From CAYPPG01 sp964412555 (GTDB lineage Bacteria > Hinthialibacterota > Hinthialibacteria > Hinthialibacterales > Hinthialibacteraceae): a DNA stretch of 64,000 nucleotides. The notes below the pieces were generated by a model, which did no database searches, was not told where the DNA came from, and worked only from the letters and a program-made list of their open reading frames with translations. The position numbers and the translations under genes are program-made. The DNA is taken from NCBI GenBank assembly GCA_964412555.1, contig CAYPPG010000030.1:23191-87190 (forward strand). The letters are read 5' to 3'. Below, in pieces: positions 9,109 through 17,710 of this stretch (position 1 is the first letter of the stretch; every line of letters begins with the position of its first letter).

Positions 9109-9759
9109 ATGCGTATCCGAATTCTATTGGCCGATGATCATATCGTCATTCGGGACGGTATACGTTCGTTGTTGGAGAAGCATTCCGATTTCGACGTGGT
9201 GGCCGTTGCCGGTGATGGACGGGAAACGCTGGAACTGATCAAGAAAATGGATGTCGATGTCGTCGTCATGGATATCAGCATGCCCCACATGACGGGGATC
9301 GAGGCGGCTCAACAAATCAAAACACTCTCCCCCACCGTGAAGGTGATAGCTCTCTCCGTTCATACGGACAACGAACTCGTGGCCCGAATGATCGAAGCTG
9401 GAGCTTCGGGATATCTTCCGAAAAGTTGCGAGATCGATGAACTCATCGAAGCGATTCAAACCGTGATGCAAAATAAGCGGTATCTTTCACCATCGGTTGT
9501 GGATTCCGTCTTCAATTTCATGCAAAAAGAGCCTATAACCACCGATGTGACCTCAAAAACATTGACACAGAGGGAACGGGATGTGCTACAACAAATCGCA
9601 GAGGGGAAAACGACCAAAGAAATTGCTTCCGAACTGTGTGTCAGTGAAAGTACAATTGAATCCCACCGGCAGAGGATTATGAAGAAGTTGGATATTCATA
9701 CGATTGCCGAGCTTACGAAATATGCCATTCGGCAGGGATTGACCTCTTTGGAATCCTGA
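9109..9759 (+). CDS. NarL/FixJ-family response regulator
   Basis: Protein of 216 residues. An N-terminal receiver domain has the acidic pair in LLADDH, the phosphoacceptor Asp55 in VVVMDISMP, Thr/Ser in ALSVH and Lys in GYLPKS. A LuxR-type helix-turn-helix follows (LTQRERDVLQQIAEGKTTKE, then ASELCVSESTIESH). It should bind DNA as a dimer after phosphorylation by the kinase directly upstream. I chose ATG 9109 because GGAGG at 9098-9102 is six bases upstream; the earlier in-frame ATG at 9085 would translate repeat DNA as the extra residues MPALRRLC. Confidence 0.93.
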   Translation: MRIRILLADDHIVIRDGIRSLLEKHSDFDVVAVAGDGRETLELIKKMDVDVVVMDISMPHMTGIEAAQQIKTLSPTVKVIALSVHTDNELVARMIEAGASGYLPKSCEIDELIEAIQTVMQNKRYLSPSVVDSVFNFMQKEPITTDVTSKTLTQRERDVLQQIAEGKTTKEIASELCVSESTIESHRQRIMKKLDIHTIAELTKYAIRQGLTSLES

Positions 9760-9918
9760 ACTCCTCCCTTTTTTTGGGGAACACTTCTCCCTACTTTCCA
9801 GGATACCCTTTCATCAGTTTCCAGGATACAAAATTCACTGAAATTCAGAATATACAGGAAATCCCCTTCACATACAATAAGATTCATGTTGAAACTTGAG
9901 GGAGAGATAAGATCCATC

Positions 9919-10929
9919 ATGCATAGAATTATGATTCAAAGCATTGTATGTGCTGTATTGGCGTTCACTTCTGGTTTTTGTTTTTCACAAGGATATAACT
10001 TGCCCCCGGAGCCGGTTTTGAAAGGTGCTTTACAGAACGCTTCGATACAAGCCGATTCATTGACACGTAATTATGATTTTTATATCCCTCCGGCTCTTCC
10101 TGACTCCGTGCCATTGGTCATGCTTTTTCACGGTGCAAACTCGGATCCACAGTGGACTCGTGCACAATTGAATTATAAATTCGAAACATTGGCTGATGAA
10201 TACGGATTCATTGTCGTATATCCCATTGGGATCGAAAAGTTCTGGAACGATTGTATCAAAGACAGTCAAAATCCTGCCCGGATGCAAAATGTAGACGATG
10301 TTGCATTTGTCGAAGCGCTGATCCAGCGATTTCAAGATGAATACAGGATTGACGTGAAGAAAGTGTTTGCTATGGGGATGTCGAATGGGGGATTTTTATG
10401 TATTCGGTTGGCAGCGGAAATCCCGGAGAAATTCCGAGCGATCGCCTCGATCTTATCCATTTTACCTGCGCCGGATAGTAATTTGTGCGTCTCATTTGAT
10501 ACACCTATTCCTTATATGTTTATGGTAGGAACCGAGGATCCTTTAACGCCTTATGAAGGCGGCTTTTTTGAATTACCTGGCGCATTTAAAGCCAATTTTC
10601 TATCCGCCGTTGAAACGATCCATTTTTTCCGGGATTTGGCGGGATATTCGAGCGAGCCTGAACAATTTATTTTCCCCGATGTTAATCCGGATGATAATTC
10701 GGTGGTTGAAGAATGGTCATGGAGAGATGGAGATAAACCTGAAATTCTGTTCTATATAGTCCATGGCGGTGGGCATACCTGGCCGATTCAATATGAGGAC
10801 TATCAAACACCGTCTTTCTTTGGTGGGTTGAATCGTGACGATATCAGTACAGGTGAATTAGTGTGGAATTTCTTTCAAAGACAACTGGAAATATCTTCTC
10901 AAGTTGAAGCCTTTTCGATGTACAAGTAA
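9919..10929 (+). CDS. Secreted PHB-depolymerase-like esterase (LpqC type)
   Basis: Protein of 336 residues with a signal peptide ending near FCFSQG. The alpha/beta-hydrolase core is complete: oxyanion region LVMLFHGANSD, nucleophile Ser155 in the GMSNGG elbow, probable acid Asp207 in GTEDPLTPYEGG, and His286 in HGGGHTWP. The family includes polyhydroxybutyrate depolymerase-like and feruloyl-esterase-like enzymes, so the natural substrate (polyester or plant-type ester) is open. An upstream in-frame ATG at 9886 is possible, but ATG 9919 gives a normal signal peptide. The chain ends in VEAFSMYK, which resembles the opening of a type IX secretion tail cut short (see findings). The hydrolase-like relatives downstream have lost the nucleophile. 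Confidence 0.85.
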   Translation: MHRIMIQSIVCAVLAFTSGFCFSQGYNLPPEPVLKGALQNASIQADSLTRNYDFYIPPALPDSVPLVMLFHGANSDPQWTRAQLNYKFETLADEYGFIVVYPIGIEKFWNDCIKDSQNPARMQNVDDVAFVEALIQRFQDEYRIDVKKVFAMGMSNGGFLCIRLAAEIPEKFRAIASILSILPAPDSNLCVSFDTPIPYMFMVGTEDPLTPYEGGFFELPGAFKANFLSAVETIHFFRDLAGYSSEPEQFIFPDVNPDDNSVVEEWSWRDGDKPEILFYIVHGGGHTWPIQYEDYQTPSFFGGLNRDDISTGELVWNFFQRQLEISSQVEAFSMYK

Positions 10930-10985
10930 TTCTTGGTTTATATCAACATACTCCTGTTTGCCGCTGAATTGGATATGAATTAAAC

Positions 10986-11384
10986 ATGAAAATTTTAATT
11001 GCTGATGATTTCGCTGAATTCCGGAACTACTTTCGCTCCTTGTTGGAAGAGAAAGTGGAAACCGTTGAAATCATCGAAGCGGAAAACGGTCGGGAAGCGA
11101 TTGAAGCAGCCGAAACGTTCCAGCCGGATTTCATCTTTATGGACATTACCATGCCTGAACTCAACGGGATTGAAGCGGCGCGGGTCATCCATCAGGCGAT
11201 GCCGGATTGCAAGATCATTATTCTGACCGTGCATATGGAACGAACACTGGTTGAAATGGCTTTTCAAGCCGGAGCTTCCGGTTATCTCATCAAGAATAGC
11301 GCCGATGAGGAATTATCGAGTGTGATGGACGCCATTCGACGAAATGAATGTTTTGTAAGTGGCGAAATGAATAATAAAAAATAA
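10986..11384 (+). CDS. Stand-alone response regulator receiver domain
   Basis: Protein of 132 residues consisting only of a receiver domain: LIADDF acidic pair, phosphoacceptor Asp53 in FIFMDITMPELNG, Thr in ILTVH and Lys in GYLIKN. It resembles the receiver part of NarL-type regulators (MERTLVEMAFQAGASGYL), but the chain stops after the fifth helix without a DNA-binding domain. It may act as a CheY-like protein-binding switch or as a phosphate sink, or may be the remnant of a longer regulator. It is 20 bp upstream of a secreted protein gene and could be co-transcribed with it. Confidence 0.85.
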   Translation: MKILIADDFAEFRNYFRSLLEEKVETVEIIEAENGREAIEAAETFQPDFIFMDITMPELNGIEAARVIHQAMPDCKIIILTVHMERTLVEMAFQAGASGYLIKNSADEELSSVMDAIRRNECFVSGEMNNKK

Positions 11385-11404
11385 AAAAAGAAAAGGAGAG
11401 TCCA

Positions 11405-13282
11405 ATGAACCGTTACATCCTTACCGTATTCTTACTGATGAGCATTTTCGGGCAAGCCGTAGAGTGTGCCGTAAAGGGAGAACGCATCCTGCCGCGGCCT
11501 TATTATCTACAAGGTCAAGATCAACTCATGATCAAAATTGAGATCACCGGCGAAGCGGATTCTGTGGTGATCCAGGAAACCATTCCGCCGGGATGGACTT
11601 TGCACCGTGCTACGAACAATGCCTCTGTAAACGGGAGAAACCTCACTTGGGAGCTGGCTTCGTTTTCCGGTATCACCAGAGTTCTGTATTACGTGAACAC
11701 TCCCGACGCTGCTGAGAACGATGCGCAATTTTCCGGCACGATCAATGGCGATCCCATCGGTGGAGAGAGTGTCATGCCGCTTCGCCAATCCATACCGGCT
11801 GCTGGAAAGCATGTTCCCATGTATGATTCATTATATAACTATTGGTTATATCTCCCTTCCGGCTACTCGGATCAAGAAGGCCAATGGCCGTTACTCCTCT
11901 TTCTTCACGGCTGCATCGTAGGAACCGATTTGGATTTGGTCCTAACCCATTATGGGGTTTCTATCCTAACCATTTTGGAAAATCCGGACAATGCAGAAAT
12001 TGTTCCCGAATTGTTTCAAAGTATCGTCGTTTCTCCTCAATCCACAACAACGGAATGGGATATACATCGCTTAAAGGATTTTTTGAATGAGTTGTTCTCC
12101 ACCTATTCCATTGACCCGAACCGGGTGTATGTGTACGGCCACGCTGGTGGAGCGGACGCTGGTTGGGCAATGGCCAATGAATTTCCCGATTTGCTTGCTG
12201 CATTTTTTTCAGGAGGATCGATGATGACTCCACCTACCGTTAGCGCAAAGATGGCGGGGCTTCCGGTCCGGATACTTGAATTTGAAACTTTTCAAACGAT
12301 TCCTCACAATGTCATTGAATCATGTGTCGATGAACTAAGAGCACTCGGTGGGGAATGTGTGTACACTTTCGTCCCGTGGGACAGCGGCTTTACCGTTGAA
12401 GACCATTACTATGATCCTGAATTATACAAATGGTTTTTGAAACAAAACAGACAGTCCAGGATGGGAGTAGAAACCATAACCGTTGAAATTCCCAATCTGG
12501 ATGTAGAAGCAAAACCGTTGGAGATGGCCCTTATCCCGGCGGGTACCTTTACAATGGGATCTTCGCCTGATGAACGGAGAAGCGATCCAAGTTGGTCTAT
12601 GCCTGATGCAGATTGGCCGCAGCATGAGGTTACGATCACAAAACCGTTTTATTTCGGCGTATATGAAGTGACACAAGCGCAATGGATGGCCATTATGGGA
12701 ACGAATCCGGCGAGCCGTGAAGGCATAAACATCCCAGTCAATAATGTAACTTGGATTGATTGTCAGGAGTTTATCGAAAAGATAAATGAATTGGGACTCG
12801 GAACATTTCGGCTGCCGACGGAAGCGGAATGGGAATATGCCTGCCGCGCCGGAACCACGACAAGATTCTTTTATGGCGATGTGCTGGAAACCGATGACTT
12901 GGAAGAGTATAGCCCGATTCATGACCAGTACATGTGGTGGAAAGGAAATACCGTAGAAAGTGAGACTCCCCTTCCCGTCGGATTAAAACTCCCCAATCCA
13001 TGGGGACTGTATGACATTCATGGCAATGTGTGGGAATGGTGTGAGGATTGGTGGGAAGCGCCATGGGATCGAGGGCCTCAAGTAGATCCCACTGGTCCTG
13101 AAACCGGTACTGTGCGTGTAGTACGCAGTGGAGGCGCTCTGGGGTATGCTCAAGGGTGCCGATCAGCCGACCGGCGCTGCGATTTCTGCACTCCCGATTA
13201 TCAAGTTCCCCATATGGGATTTCGTCTTGTGAGGGAATATGAAGAAAGTTCCGGAATTGAGAATTTTTCATTATATCAATAG
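11405..13282 (+). CDS. Secreted inactive-hydrolase/SUMF1-like fusion protein
   Basis: Protein of 625 residues. Signal peptide (MNRYILTVFLLMSIFGQAVEC); a beta-rich domain of about 100 residues (ERILPRPYYLQGQ to FSGTINGDPIGG); an alpha/beta-hydrolase-like domain (about 135-345); and a SUMF1/FGE-like domain (about 370-615, from MALIPAGTFTMGS through FRLPTEAEWEYACRAG and NVWEWCEDWW to MGFRLVREY). At the nucleophile elbow the motif is GHAGG, so the expected serine is Ala247. The SUMF1 part does not show the paired cysteines of true formylglycine-generating enzymes, so a binding or other role is more likely. AGGAGA precedes the ATG. The N-terminal 340 residues are paralogous to the protein at 15153-16250. 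The chain ends IENFSLYQ. Confidence 0.85.
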   Translation: MNRYILTVFLLMSIFGQAVECAVKGERILPRPYYLQGQDQLMIKIEITGEADSVVIQETIPPGWTLHRATNNASVNGRNLTWELASFSGITRVLYYVNTPDAAENDAQFSGTINGDPIGGESVMPLRQSIPAAGKHVPMYDSLYNYWLYLPSGYSDQEGQWPLLLFLHGCIVGTDLDLVLTHYGVSILTILENPDNAEIVPELFQSIVVSPQSTTTEWDIHRLKDFLNELFSTYSIDPNRVYVYGHAGGADAGWAMANEFPDLLAAFFSGGSMMTPPTVSAKMAGLPVRILEFETFQTIPHNVIESCVDELRALGGECVYTFVPWDSGFTVEDHYYDPELYKWFLKQNRQSRMGVETITVEIPNLDVEAKPLEMALIPAGTFTMGSSPDERRSDPSWSMPDADWPQHEVTITKPFYFGVYEVTQAQWMAIMGTNPASREGINIPVNNVTWIDCQEFIEKINELGLGTFRLPTEAEWEYACRAGTTTRFFYGDVLETDDLEEYSPIHDQYMWWKGNTVESETPLPVGLKLPNPWGLYDIHGNVWEWCEDWWEAPWDRGPQVDPTGPETGTVRVVRSGGALGYAQGCRSADRRCDFCTPDYQVPHMGFRLVREYEESSGIENFSLYQ

Positions 13283-13344
13283 GTCTTGTAAGATAAGGCG
13301 CGCCGTTTGATCCATCCTATAAGATACAACGCGAGCGAATCGAA

Positions 13345-13366
13345 GGGGCGGTTCGCGAACCGCCCC
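13345..13366. repeat. Perfect 22-bp palindrome, GGGGCGG family
   Basis: A perfect 22-base palindrome (arms GGGGCGGTTCG and CGAACCGCCCC) lies between the two SUMF1-containing genes. The identical sequence recurs inside the coding region at 35543-35564. Confidence 0.85.
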
Positions 13367-13388
13367 TACATTTCTGTGGAGGACGATT

Positions 13389-14798
13389 ATGAACACAAAC
13401 CGTTTCATTTCTCGTAGTTCGTTTCAGTTGATGCTAATTATTTATATTTTAGTTATTTTGGGGTTCATTGGACATGTTGCCGTGGATGCTTTTGCCCAGG
13501 ATTCACTCGTCTGCATCGATTTTTCCGGCTCAACTACCGCCGCCAACAGTGTAACGGTGATGGGGGCGGGATATGGCCAATATCCCGAGGCAAAGATTGC
13601 ATTCGGTCCCATCCCAACCGATAACGGATTTGAAGGTGCGACAGACGGCAACGGGATGATCGTCCAAGCTGATCCCGGCAAAGGAGTGATGGTTTTTACG
13701 CAGCCCATCCAAACCGGCAACTGCGCCTTGATTCGCTGCTCGGTGCGATTGAGCGCTCCCCATGCCTCACTCTATCTGGCGTCGGTCGATCAAGGGGAGA
13801 GTGAGTACGTTTCGACGATCACACCCAATAATCCTTCTGCCTTTGTTGGACGATACAAACGCATCGCAGATTTCTTTTTGCCTCCATCAACGGGATTCCA
13901 AGGGATCATACAAATCCTCAATACCAGCGAAACTGAATCGCTTACGGCGTATGTGGATAATCTGGAAGTCTTGAATCTGGGCGAAGACAAAATCGATCTG
14001 GCGATCTCTGAAATAACCGGGACAGAACCGGTTCCCGTTTCCATGACGACACCAACCCCCACCCCCATACCGGATGAGAACGGTGAAACCATCACCCTCC
14101 CTCTCGATCTTCCCGAAGATGTGAAACCGCTTGAGATGGTCTTGATTCCTGCGGGGACGTTTATGATGGGTAGCCCGGATGACGAATTTGATCGTGATCC
14201 TGACGAAGGTCCACAGCACCAGGTGACGATCACCAAACCGTTTTATATGGGAAAATACGAAGTGACGCAAGCGCACTGGAATGCGGTGATGGGTATTCCT
14301 TCCCGTTCGGAAGGTGGCAATCTTCCGAAGGTCTATGTCAAGTGGGACGATTGTATGGCTTTTATCGATGCATTGAACCAGATGGGCCAGGGGACATTTC
14401 GTTTGCCCTCTGAGGCGGAATGGGAATATGCCTGCCGGGCTGGAACCCAAACAAGGTTCTTTTGGGGCGATGACAACGATTATACGCAAATCGAGAACTA
14501 TGCGTGGTATCCTGATAACTCAGGCGGGAAAACCCACGATGTGGGAGGGAAACTACCGAACCCGTGGAATCTGTTCGATATATGCGGGAACGTGTGGGAA
14601 TTGTGTCAGGAATGGTATGGGCCTTATTCCGCCGATCCACAAATCGACCCCATCGATCAGCAAATTGGCACAGATCGCGCTTGCCGGGGTGGGAGTTGGA
14701 CCAGCTGCGGGCCAAGGAGCATTCGTACGGCTTTCCGGTACCACATGCATCCTAACAACTCGACCTTCGACATTGGCTTCCGGATTATTAAGGAGTGA
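13389..14798 (+). CDS. Secreted SUMF1/FGE-like domain protein
   Basis: Protein of 469 residues with an N-terminal signal or anchor segment (about 10-35), a beta-rich region of about 180 residues that looks like a carbohydrate-binding-type sandwich (unassigned), a Thr/Pro linker (TTPTPTPIPDENGE) and a C-terminal SUMF1-like domain (about 240-469): MVLIPAGTFMMGS, HQVTITKPFYMGKYEVTQAH, FRLPSEAEWEYACRAG, NVWELCQEWYG and FDIGFRIIKE. The active-site cysteine pair of genuine FGE is not present, so sulfatase maturation is not supported; the C-type-lectin-like fold may bind ligands. GGAGG stands just upstream of the ATG. The SUMF1 part is closely similar to that of the gene upstream. Confidence 0.87.
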   Translation: MNTNRFISRSSFQLMLIIYILVILGFIGHVAVDAFAQDSLVCIDFSGSTTAANSVTVMGAGYGQYPEAKIAFGPIPTDNGFEGATDGNGMIVQADPGKGVMVFTQPIQTGNCALIRCSVRLSAPHASLYLASVDQGESEYVSTITPNNPSAFVGRYKRIADFFLPPSTGFQGIIQILNTSETESLTAYVDNLEVLNLGEDKIDLAISEITGTEPVPVSMTTPTPTPIPDENGETITLPLDLPEDVKPLEMVLIPAGTFMMGSPDDEFDRDPDEGPQHQVTITKPFYMGKYEVTQAHWNAVMGIPSRSEGGNLPKVYVKWDDCMAFIDALNQMGQGTFRLPSEAEWEYACRAGTQTRFFWGDDNDYTQIENYAWYPDNSGGKTHDVGGKLPNPWNLFDICGNVWELCQEWYGPYSADPQIDPIDQQIGTDRACRGGSWTSCGPRSIRTAFRYHMHPNNSTFDIGFRIIKE

Positions 14799-14879
14799 AG
14801 CAGGATTGGGTAGCAAAAGTTTGGTAGGATGGGTCGCGCCTTTTGATCCATCAGTTTCTGAGAAAACAATGATGGATCG

Positions 14880-15095
14880 AAAAGCCAGCCCCAACGGGGC
14901 GCAAGAAGACAGCCAGCGGGCGAAGCCCCTGGAAATGGAAGCGTTCATTGATCCTAGCCCTGCAAGGGCGAAAGAAAGAATCAAATGGCGCAGATATCTT
15001 CTTACGCCCTTTCAGGGCTAGGTTTTACCGAACATCAAACCAGGGCCGTTGGCCCTGGCTATCTTCTTACACCCCGTTGGGGTTTTACTAATGTG
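14880..15095. repeat. Composite block of interspersed palindromic repeats
   Basis: Between two secreted-protein genes lies a mosaic of short inverted repeats: GCCCCAACGGGGC, AAGAAGACAGCCAGCGGGC with GAAGCCCCTGG, AGCCCTGCAAGGGC, GCCCTTTCAGGGC, CCAGGGCCGTTGGCCCTGG and ACCCCGTTGGGGT. Several are joined by TATCTTCTTAC, the complement of the AAGAAGATA linker of the minisatellite at 32900-33264. No gene is visible in the block. Confidence 0.75.
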
Positions 15096-15152
15096 AATCT
15101 TCGATGGGTCGAAAAATCGCGATCCATCCTACTTTTGAAAAAAGGAGATAAA

Positions 15153-16250
15153 ATGAAACGTTCTATTCTTATCGCATTCTTATTCATGAGCATTTGCGGG
15201 CAAGCCGTTGAGTGTGCTGTGACGGCGGAGCGCATCCTTCCGCAATCATTTTATTTGGCGGGTCAACAGGAACTCGGGATTGTTATTCAGCTATCCGGAG
15301 AAGCGGAATCTGTGATCGTCGAAGAAACGGTTCCCGCTGGCTGGACGGTTACAAGCGCCGGCAATGGCACCGTGAACGGCAGAACCATTGTGTGGGAATT
15401 GACGCCGTTTTCCGATTCATCCAAAAGTGCATCCCGGCTCACTTATTCCGTCAACGCCCCGGATGCACCAAATCATGACGCGCAATTTTCCGGCACAGTC
15501 AATGATGATCCAATCGGCGGAGATCAAGTCATGGAATTTCGCGCGCCCGTACCGGCACCGGGAAAACAGGCACCGATGAACGGTTCTTTATACCAACATT
15601 GGTTGTATCTTCCCCCCGGTTATTCTGAAGCAGGGAATCCAAGACCGTTGATTCTTTTTCTCTCCGGCGCCTGCCAAAAAATTGATGATTTGGTTTTACT
15701 TGTCTCTTATTATGTTTATGATGACGCGCCTCTCACCATTTTGGAGAATCCGAATCAGGCCGTATCATTTCCGGAACTGTTTCAAAGTATCGTTGTATCC
15801 CCCCTCAATGCAGCTCCCCAGTGGGATATACATCGTTTAAAAGATTTTTTGAATGAATTGCTATCGGTATATTCCATCGATCCCTCCCGTGTCTATGTAA
15901 TTGGCCATGGTATCGGAGCCGCCGGTGGGTGGGACTTCGCCAATGAATATCCGGAATCTGTGGCAGCATTCATTTCAGTTTTTGGGATGGTAAAACCAAC
16001 GAAAACCGAGAATCTTGCGAATGTTCCGTGTTGGATATTTCAGAGCGAAACGAATCCGGCGATTTCGGTTACAGAAATTGAATCATGGACCGAACAAGTG
16101 AGATCGCAGGGAGGAAATGCAAGATACACAATCTATCCGTCCGACATTCCGATGTCTCATGGATTGACTTTCAACAATCCGGAAATTTACGCTTGGCTTT
16201 GGCAGCAAACCAAATCTGGCATAAGATATTGGGAAACATATAGAGGATAA
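15153..16250 (+). CDS. Secreted inactive alpha/beta-hydrolase-like protein
   Basis: Protein of 365 residues: signal peptide (MKRSILIAFLFMSICGQAVE), a beta-rich domain of about 100 residues, then an alpha/beta-hydrolase-like domain. It is a close paralogue of the first 340 residues of the protein at 11405-13282 but has no SUMF1 domain. The nucleophile elbow reads GHGIG, so the serine expected in GxSxG is Gly253; a late His in MSHGLTFNNPEIYAW is kept. It is therefore probably not an esterase by the usual mechanism. I chose ATG 15153 because AAAGGAGAT lies five bases upstream; the open frame extends further upstream only through repeat DNA. Confidence 0.82.
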   Translation: MKRSILIAFLFMSICGQAVECAVTAERILPQSFYLAGQQELGIVIQLSGEAESVIVEETVPAGWTVTSAGNGTVNGRTIVWELTPFSDSSKSASRLTYSVNAPDAPNHDAQFSGTVNDDPIGGDQVMEFRAPVPAPGKQAPMNGSLYQHWLYLPPGYSEAGNPRPLILFLSGACQKIDDLVLLVSYYVYDDAPLTILENPNQAVSFPELFQSIVVSPLNAAPQWDIHRLKDFLNELLSVYSIDPSRVYVIGHGIGAAGGWDFANEYPESVAAFISVFGMVKPTKTENLANVPCWIFQSETNPAISVTEIESWTEQVRSQGGNARYTIYPSDIPMSHGLTFNNPEIYAWLWQQTKSGIRYWETYRG

Positions 16251-16284
16251 AATCCATTCATATCAATCTGTTGAATACAGGGGG

Positions 16285-16528
16285 ATGTCTATGATAGAAA
16301 ACGGGATACACCCTTATGTTGGAGAAAAGTCGAGGTGGCATGGTTTTGACCGGTGTGATTTTACTGTTGAGGAGCGGAATTGCATTGTAGCCGTTCCCAC
16401 TGAAGAGGCCCCAGGCCGGCCTTGGATCCGGCGGGCGCTCATCTGGGGAGCATGAACCGCAAATCGATGGATTCGAACGTAGGCGTAACCCATTGCTTTT
16501 TTCGTACCATTTGCATTCCAATCGATAA
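16285..16528 (+). pseudogene. Remnant of an alpha/beta-hydrolase gene with frameshift
   Basis: An ATG at 16285 opens 56 codons ending at a TGA (16453-16455). The peptide contains WHGFDRCDFTVEERNCIVAV and PTEEAPGRPWIRRALIW, the N-terminal pattern of a family of secreted prolyl-oligopeptidase-like hydrolases. In the next frame the expected continuation HEPQID follows directly, so a one-base shift separates the two parts. The second frame stops at 16526-16528, and nothing of the catalytic domain remains. It lies 34 bp after the preceding gene and next to the PIN module on the other strand. Confidence 0.55.
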
Positions 16529-16529
16529 A

Positions 16530-16709
16530 TTACACTTCGCTATTCCCCCCAGATTTCGTCGATTGGCGTTTTGTACGATTCACAACTTTATTACGAGTTG
16601 ACTTTTGTGCGTCTTTCAATTTGTCGAAGAGCCGGCGAAGATCATGACTGCACTCCTTTGCCAACTCGTCTTTAATCATCCACAATTCATTCAGTATGGG
16701 ATCCGTCAC
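16530..16709 (-). CDS. Small protein overlapping the PIN gene, possible antitoxin
   Basis: A 59-residue reading frame beginning with GTG at 16709 and overlapping the end of the PIN gene by 23 bp. The start MTDPILNELWMIKDELAKEC and the following HDLRRLFDKLKDAQ recall small proteins frequently encoded beside PIN-domain genes (pattern DPI.EEV...RD...F..DL..IF.DL). The tail is basic (NRTKRQSTKSGG). It could be the antitoxin or an accessory protein of the PIN toxin; the coupling by overlap supports co-expression. The order toxin first, small gene second is the reverse of most vapBC pairs. Confidence 0.6.
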   Translation of the reverse strand: MTDPILNELWMIKDELAKECSHDLRRLFDKLKDAQKSTRNKVVNRTKRQSTKSGGNSEV

Positions 16710-17184
16710 GGTTTCTTTCTCCCATCAATTCCTCCGGCGTGCAAATCTCAGGACAGGTATAACCAAGTTTAGTACACACGGAACGGATAATTGGCTTTGT
16801 TTCGGCGTTGTCGATGTGCCGGCAATTCCAGGTTAGAAGATAATCCATGTTGTGCACCGCCGCCAACGCGATATGAACCGCGTCATCCTTCGCAGAAGCC
16901 GGAATCGCCCCTTCTGCGATAAGTGCAGCAGCCAGGTTTTCCGCCTCGTTCACGATTTCAAGAACAGGAAGATTTTCCAACGCTTCTATACGGCGTCGCG
17001 ACGCATCCAAATCACCTCGTCTGGCTTCCTCCTCCACTAAGGATGAAATGAACACTTCGAAGCGACGTCGGCAATCGTTCCACCAGGCAAATGTAACCTG
17101 CTGGTGAGCGGCTGCGAGTAAATCCGGCGAGGATCGTGCTGTCAAGTAGCTGATAATCGATGTTTCGATATAAACGCTTTTCAT
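16687..17184 (-). CDS. PIN-domain protein, probable VapC-like ribonuclease
   Basis: Protein of 165 residues with the PIN-domain layout: a first acidic-type strand MKSVYIETSIISYLTAR (Glu in place of the usual first Asp), SSLVEEEARRGD with the middle Glu residues, and AKDDAVHIALAAVHNMDYLLTWNCRHI with the Asp pair and the LLTWN strand. PIN proteins are metal-dependent ribonucleases that act as toxins in VapBC modules. The start at 17184 removes a 51-residue upstream extension that has no PIN similarity. It is followed by an overlapping small gene that may encode its partner. Confidence 0.82.
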   Translation of the reverse strand: MKSVYIETSIISYLTARSSPDLLAAAHQQVTFAWWNDCRRRFEVFISSLVEEEARRGDLDASRRRIEALENLPVLEIVNEAENLAAALIAEGAIPASAKDDAVHIALAAVHNMDYLLTWNCRHIDNAETKPIIRSVCTKLGYTCPEICTPEELMGERNRDGSHTE

Positions 17185-17421
17185 AGGGATAGAATAGCCA
17201 TTCACCGGGAGGGGTGGAATGGGCATGATCAAATCAGATAGGTTATGCTTCGCTGATCTATCTACAAATCTAAGAGAAAACAAAACAATGAATTTGGAGA
17301 CAACAGAGTTATATAGTATTATTTCAAGAACCTGCAATCATAAGGAAATAGTATAGCCAAGTTGGAAATATTGTAACATTATTTTAAACTTTTTTGATGT
17401 TGGTAGTGGGAGAGGGTGAAA

Positions 17422-17494
<73 letters not shown>

Positions 17495-17619
17495 CTATTC
17501 ATCAGAAGCATTATAATTTTTAGCCACAAATTGAAAACGGTCAAGAGATTTGAATCGCTTAATCTTCCTCTTGAGCTTACGGAAATCCCATTCTTCAGGC
17601 TACAATGATTAAGGAATTG

Positions 17620-17702
17620 TTGGGTGGCAAGGGCAAGACGTCAATTATCCCTTGAGGCTGAGTGCGACAAACAAGGGTAGACTTCGCTTACTCTTGCTAT
17701 CC
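17620..17702. repeat. GGGTAGCAAGGGTAAG-type palindromic repeat
   Basis: Inverted, partly diverged copy of the repeat whose core is AAGGGTAGACTTCGCTTAC with TCTTGCTATCC; here the halves are GGTGGCAAGGGCAAGACGT and the complement of the core. Other copies lie at 21977-22143, 35505-35541 and 39817-39890. It runs straight into the 33-bp tandem repeat. Confidence 0.7.
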
Positions 17703-17710
17703 AGTAGATT

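Noticed and set aside
11405..14798. True formylglycine-generating enzymes for sulfatases
   Set aside because: SUMF1-like folds are present, but the active-site cysteine pair is not, and no sulfatase gene is nearby.
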